Positions 60,585 to 64,000 of a DNA stretch of 64,000 nt are shown here, piece by piece. The notes beneath the pieces are model-generated. The model saw only the letters and a list, made by a program, of their open reading frames with translations, was not told where the DNA came from and searched no databases. Position numbers and translations under genes: made by a program. This DNA is from JAABRB01 sp963735025 (lineage in GTDB: Bacteria > Pseudomonadota > Gammaproteobacteria > Burkholderiales > SG8-39). How positions within the stretch are numbered: the stretch's first letter is position 1; each line of letters starts with the position of its first letter. The DNA lies in assembly GCA_963735025.1 (NCBI GenBank), contig CAVTJG010000019.1, positions 43,057 to 107,056 of the forward strand, written 5' to 3'.

Positions 60585-61883
60585 ATGATTAAAAGCTATT
60601 TCAGTCTTCGGCGGCGCGCTGTGGTCGCCGCACTGGCCTTCGTTGCCGCTGTGTCCAGCGCGCCGTTCGGCGGCTGGGCCCTTGCTGGGGACAGGCATGG
60701 ACACGGGTTCGGCGACTCGCACGGCTCGGCCTGGGTCGGCAGCTTCGCGACGAGTCCGCAGTTCGTTCGATCCACGCAGACGCCCGTGATCTTCCCGGCG
60801 CAGACCACCATCCGGCAGATCGTGCACACCAGCGTCGGTGGTCGAGCGGTCCGCGTGCGGCTGAGCAACGAGTACGGGACCGAGCCACTGATGATCGGCG
60901 CCGCCCACGTCGCACTTCGCAGCAGCGGAGACGGGATCATCCCAGGCACCGACTACCCACTCACCTTCAGCGGAAAGACATCGGTGATGGTGGCGCCCGG
61001 CGCCCCGGTCGTAAGCGATCCCGTCCCGCTGAGGATACCGCCGCTGTTCGACGTAGCAATCAGCATGTACCTGCCTGACGAGACGACAGGCGGCACCTTG
61101 CACAGCGTGGGCTTGCAGACGAACTACGTCGCGCCGGCGGGCGGCGACTACACCGGTGCGATCGACCTCCCAGACGGCACGACCTACCTGAACTACTTCT
61201 TCCTCGCTGGCATCGAGGTGCTGGGGTCCCCGAATAGCAATGCAATCGTTGCGCTCGGCGACTCGATCACGGACGGCACCCGTTCGACGCCCGATACGAA
61301 TAGTCGCTGGCCGAACTTCCTGGCCCAACGACTGCAGGGTTCGTATAGCTTGCGAAACATCGGCGTCCTGGACGAGGGCATTTCCGGCAACCGCATCTTC
61401 AGCGGCGAGGCAGGGTCCCCGACACTTTCCCGATTCGATCGCGACGTCCTGTCCAAGCCAAACGTGGATTTCATGACGGTGCTGATCGGCATCAACGACA
61501 TTGGCAACAGCGCACGGGGAACGGGGCCGTTCGTCACGCCCGAAGACATCATCGCGGGCTACAGGCAGATCATCGCGCGAGCCCACGCGAAAGGAATCAC
61601 GGTCTACGGATGCACTCTCACACCGATTAAGGGTTCGGGCTATGACTTCCCGCAAGCCGAGGCGGACCGCCAAGCGGTCAATGCCTGGATCCGCGAGAGC
61701 CATGAGTTCGACGCGGTGATCGACTTCGACCGGGCCACGCGCGACCCAGCCGATCCGGCGCAGTTTCTACCTGAGTACGACAGCGGAGACCATTTACACC
61801 CCAACGACACCGGCTACAAGGCCATGGCCGACGCGATACCGCTGCACCTGTTCCGCGGCGAGGGGGTGAAGAGCCTGCACTGA
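60585..61883 (+). CDS. SGNH/GDSL-family secreted hydrolase
   Basis: The 432-residue protein has a signal peptide (RAVVAALAFVAAVSSAPFGG, cut near WALAG), an N-terminal beta-domain (residues ~45-215) and a C-terminal SGNH hydrolase domain: block I VALGDSITDG (Ser227), block II G in GISGNRI, block III IGINDIG (Asn), block V DHLHPND (Asp/His). It probably acts as an esterase or lipase on polysaccharide or lipid; substrate unknown. It stands alone with a GGAGGAG ribosome site and is bordered by inverted dispersed repeats. Confidence 0.92.
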   Translation: MIKSYFSLRRRAVVAALAFVAAVSSAPFGGWALAGDRHGHGFGDSHGSAWVGSFATSPQFVRSTQTPVIFPAQTTIRQIVHTSVGGRAVRVRLSNEYGTEPLMIGAAHVALRSSGDGIIPGTDYPLTFSGKTSVMVAPGAPVVSDPVPLRIPPLFDVAISMYLPDETTGGTLHSVGLQTNYVAPAGGDYTGAIDLPDGTTYLNYFFLAGIEVLGSPNSNAIVALGDSITDGTRSTPDTNSRWPNFLAQRLQGSYSLRNIGVLDEGISGNRIFSGEAGSPTLSRFDRDVLSKPNVDFMTVLIGINDIGNSARGTGPFVTPEDIIAGYRQIIARAHAKGITVYGCTLTPIKGSGYDFPQAEADRQAVNAWIRESHEFDAVIDFDRATRDPADPAQFLPEYDSGDHLHPNDTGYKAMADAIPLHLFRGEGVKSLH

Positions 61884-62547
61884 GTGCCTGAACTTACACG
61901 GCGAGGCACCACTCCGCGCCGACAATGCTCCCGCCGCGTCCCCCAGCCACGGAGGGGGACGCATGAACTAAAGATGCGATCTTTTGGGATCAGGGACATT
62001 GGGGGCTTAACAAAGCTTTTGAGCGCGCCGCCTCGATTGTGACCAGGAAACCGCTTCGGTTCACCTTGGCGGACAGCGCGATCGAATGGCCGCAGTTGGC
62101 CCCGTTCGGAGAAGTCCGCGAACGTCCGCTTGTTGCAAGGGATGGACGGCAACGGGTCGATAGCGCCGTCGACCGACCGCTTTCGACGACGGGGCCGTAC
62201 CGCCGCTCCTGGCCGTTCAGCGAAGTTCGCGAACGGCGACGTTCGACCCCTTGGCGGCGACGATGCGAGCCCGGCGCCGTCCCCAACCGGCGGACGGGCC
62301 CGCACTAAACTCGGCTCAGTAGGAAGGGGTTAGTCCAAACGGCCTACTAACAGCTTGTCACGACCGTAGCCTCTACAAGTCTAGATCGTCGCAATGTCTT
62401 GAAAATCACCCGCCGCGCCACGAGCGAATGCCCTAAAGACGAGCGCCTGCCATGAATCTTCGTAGCTACTGACGCGCCGCGTCTTGATTTGGCCGCTGGC
62501 CGAGCGTAGGGTGAGACACTGCCTTTAGTATTCGCGATTCTCTCGCT
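61884..62547. other. Intergenic region with dispersed repeats
   Basis: No gene is supported. The open minus-strand frame 61814-62305 is an Arg/Pro-rich translation of the repeat units at 62030-62260. The part 62340-62547 shows nothing I can name. Confidence 0.65.
62030..62260. repeat. Dispersed repeat, right copies (two units)
   Basis: Two related units contain GTTCGGAGAAGTCCGCGAACG (first 20 bases conserved) and GTTCAGCGAAGTTCGCGAACG-like segments at about 62103-62125 and 62216-62237. They are inverted relative to 60055-60195. The type resembles intergenic dispersed repeats common in proteobacteria. Confidence 0.7.
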
Positions 62548-63138
62548 GTGTCGAGGGGGGTACGTGGCGCTAACGCATGGTGCGCGACGTTTCGCCGCAC
62601 TCGCTATCCAGAATGGGCTGCGCAACTCGGCATCGATCTCGCGGGAGATGGGGTGACACCGAATGATCTCGCGTCGGACTGTGCGGACGGATTGCCGGAT
62701 TGCGATAGCGGCCTAAACGGACTTCAGAATTTCCCGGTGCTTGATCCTCCTTCTCTGGCGGAGTCAGGCCTCTTGGTGCTTGCAGGCACACTCGCCTCAC
62801 GCCCCGAGCGGACCCACGTGGTCGAGCTCTTTGCCAACCGTACACCAGGAATGATCGATGAATACGGAGAGGGGGAGCTATTCGTGGGTGCATTGCGTAT
62901 CGAGACCGACGCCACGGGGAGTGCCAGCTTCAGCTTGCCCGTGGAGCCGGCCGCCGTCCTCGATCGGCTGGCGCGCAGAGGCCGGGGTTTGGAGCGTGAC
63001 TATAAGGATCGTGGTCACGAAGGTCCTGTAAGGGTCTATTTCACTGCAACCGCAACGGATGCGAGCGCCGGCGCAACTTCCGAGTTCAGTCATGCTGTGC
63101 AGGCGCTCTGGGAGTTACGATTTGGTGCGGACGTGTGA
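62548..63138 (+). pseudogene. C-terminal remnant of a beta-helix (CSLREA-type) surface protein
   Basis: The frame reads LGIDLAGDGVTPND, NGLQNFPVLDPP, VVELFANRTPG, GEGELFVGALRIETDATGSASF and VYFTATATDASAGATSEFS. This is the pattern that ends many secreted right-handed beta-helix/CSLREA-domain proteins (GLQNFPVL, FF-N, EGE-FLG, TATATD-GNTSEFS). The N-terminal helix repeats are missing. The only start is GTG 62548, with unlike residues before the homologous part, so it is probably a truncated relic. There is no signal peptide. Confidence 0.65.
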
Positions 63139-63353
63139 GACACGGGGTCAAAGCGATATTCAAGATATTGCTTTGGCCCCGTTCACGTTATGGGGTGCGG
63201 TTCAGACAATATTGACCTTGTGCTAGCAGAAGGAGGATAGATCACACATTTATAAGGAGATGAGAGTAAGCGACTTACGTCGTCTTGGGGGTCGAACAGA
63301 ATCTCAATGTGACCCCAAGGGCACAAATTGTTTAGTGCAGGATCATCGCTGCT
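63139..63353. other. No supported gene
   Basis: The gap between the remnant and the convergent ion-channel gene. ATTTATAAGGAGATGAGAG at 63247-63265 gives a ribosome-site-like start for a short 82-codon frame, which has no recognisable features and runs through the channel gene on the opposite strand. Confidence 0.5.
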
Positions 63354-63818
63354 TCAGCCTGCGATTAGATGCTGCCAGACGTCCTGTAGGACCACGAACA
63401 AAAACGCCGTCGAACAACCGAACATCAGCACCCCCGTTATCGCGATCAGCGTCCCAAGATGTCGCCAGGGATACTTCAGCAGGATGTCGCCGTAACCCAG
63501 CGTCGTGATCGACGCGGCGGTGAAGTAGGTACCCTCGGTAATAGTGGGTAACAGCCGCGTCCAGCGCAAAAACAGGCCCCATGCCAAGGCCTCCGCAACG
63601 TGCGCCAACATCAGTGCGAAGAAGCTACCGAGCAGGAAAATCTTACCAGTATGTTTCGGTCCCAGATGCTCCAGCATCCATACCTTGAAACGGAGCATCT
63701 CAGCGATCACATCAAAGATCACGACCACATGAAAATAGAACACCACAAGCGCCAGCAGCACCGCAAGACCATAGATCCCACCAATACTGCTACGGGAAAC
63801 TAGACGATCTCTCTCCAA
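63354..63818 (-). CDS. Small two-pore-segment ion channel (potassium-channel filter)
   Basis: The 154-residue membrane protein has hydrophobic helices at about 13-40, 60-85 and 119-146, and a pore loop with the K+ selectivity filter TLGYGD (residues 106-111, in SITTLGYGDILL). It fits the Ion_trans_2 family of small bacterial channels and should form tetramers. There is no C-terminal RCK domain. The start is TTG at 63818 with AGGAGG seven bases before it. What opens the channel is unknown. It lies outside the repeat-rich accessory region. Confidence 0.88.
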   Translation of the reverse strand: MERDRLVSRSSIGGIYGLAVLLALVVFYFHVVVIFDVIAEMLRFKVWMLEHLGPKHTGKIFLLGSFFALMLAHVAEALAWGLFLRWTRLLPTITEGTYFTAASITTLGYGDILLKYPWRHLGTLIAITGVLMFGCSTAFLFVVLQDVWQHLIAG

Positions 63819-64000
63819 CTATTTTCCTCCTGACTTATGACCCATGGCATCGCCCAGTTCGGTGCAATGGTGTGCTCGGGCCACAGCCGCTGCACTTCCT
63901 CCCGACCCACGCGCCGGCGCGCGAAAAATTGGCCTGATTAGTCTTATTATTTCTCCTTCATTGGTCGACCGCCAGCGCCGTAGGCCTGCCGGCCTTGGCT
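63819..64000. other. Window end, probable gene relic on minus strand
   Basis: On the minus strand a frame with RRRVGREEVQRLWPEHTI and NWAMPWVISQEENSW ends at TAG just inside the channel gene start. It has an in-frame TAA upstream and no start codon, so it may be the tail of a broken gene. I do not recognise it. Confidence 0.3.

Noticed and set aside
61814..62305. A 163-codon open frame on the minus strand
   Set aside because: It translates the dispersed intergenic repeat and overlaps the end of the SGNH hydrolase.
47264..63350. Integrative island bounded by a direct repeat of the tRNA-Asn 3' end
   Set aside because: I looked for a second copy of the tRNA 3' sequence and found none in the window, and no integrase gene is visible. 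The right boundary may be absent or outside.

Overview
This window reads as chromosomal DNA of a high-GC betaproteobacterium, probably an uncultured environmental lineage. The evidence is the gene order of the core blocks: pgsA-uvrC; nagZ-acpS-pdxJ-recO-era-rnc-DUF4845-lepB-lepA; rpoE-rseA-rseB-mucD-glutaredoxin; and rne-rluC-gph-Rieske-sppA facing rsmI-like/maf-DUF177-rpmF-plsX-fabH-fabD-fabG-acpP-fabF. A group of PEP-CTERM sorted proteins in the right third fits the same group of organisms. I cannot name a species from sequence alone.

Layout. 1-3.5 kb: pgsA (cut by the window edge), uvrC, a type-5 uracil-DNA glycosylase and, on the + strand, efp. 3.6-11.1 kb: a long minus-strand run from lepA/lepB down to nagZ (protein export, RNA processing, pyridoxal phosphate and ACP activation, recombination). 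11.2-15.1 kb: the envelope-stress operon rpoE-rseA-rseB-mucD-glutaredoxin, closed by a clear terminator. 15.2-22 kb: fatty-acid synthesis with rpmF and DUF177. 22.1-30.3 kb: maf, an RsmI-like methyltransferase, sppA, Rieske, gph, rluC, rne and a broken low-molecular-weight phosphatase. 30.3-39.2 kb: uvrB, an aromatic/aspartate aminotransferase and a four-gene polyamine operon (speA, carboxy(nor)spermidine dehydrogenase, nspC, speB) that would convert arginine to spermidine without SpeD/SpeE. 39.3-45 kb: phosphate uptake (pstS-pstC-pstA-pstB-phoU) with a PHO-box-like site. 45.2-47 kb: a broken hydroxyacid dehydrogenase and a broken panB. 47.2 kb: tRNA-Asn.

From the tRNA-Asn to about 63.3 kb the character changes to a patchwork accessory region. 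It holds a trypsin-like lipoprotein, an IS1182-type transposase remnant, PEP-CTERM proteins (one built of four almost identical 168-bp repeats), an orphan PEP-CTERM tail, several decaying pieces of a thermonuclease (SNase) gene and of a divergent small Cys protein gene, two different intact-looking IS630-family elements (one needing a frameshift on an A8 run), a relic phage capsid operon with an in-frame amber codon, an SGNH hydrolase between dispersed inverted repeats, and a beta-helix-protein remnant. A small ion-channel gene lies at the right end.

Five genes in the 20-47 kb part (fabH start, rne, phosphatase, ghrA-like, panB) carry what look like single-base indels. Several are normally essential or important, so consensus errors in the assembly are a serious possibility.

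I found no CRISPR array and no recognisable defence system. The most unusual items are the repeated decaying SNase/small-Cys-protein/PEP-CTERM-tail module, the perfect repeat expansion in a PEP-CTERM protein, and an EF-P whose loop tip carries arginine in an otherwise alphaproteobacterial-looking sequence.
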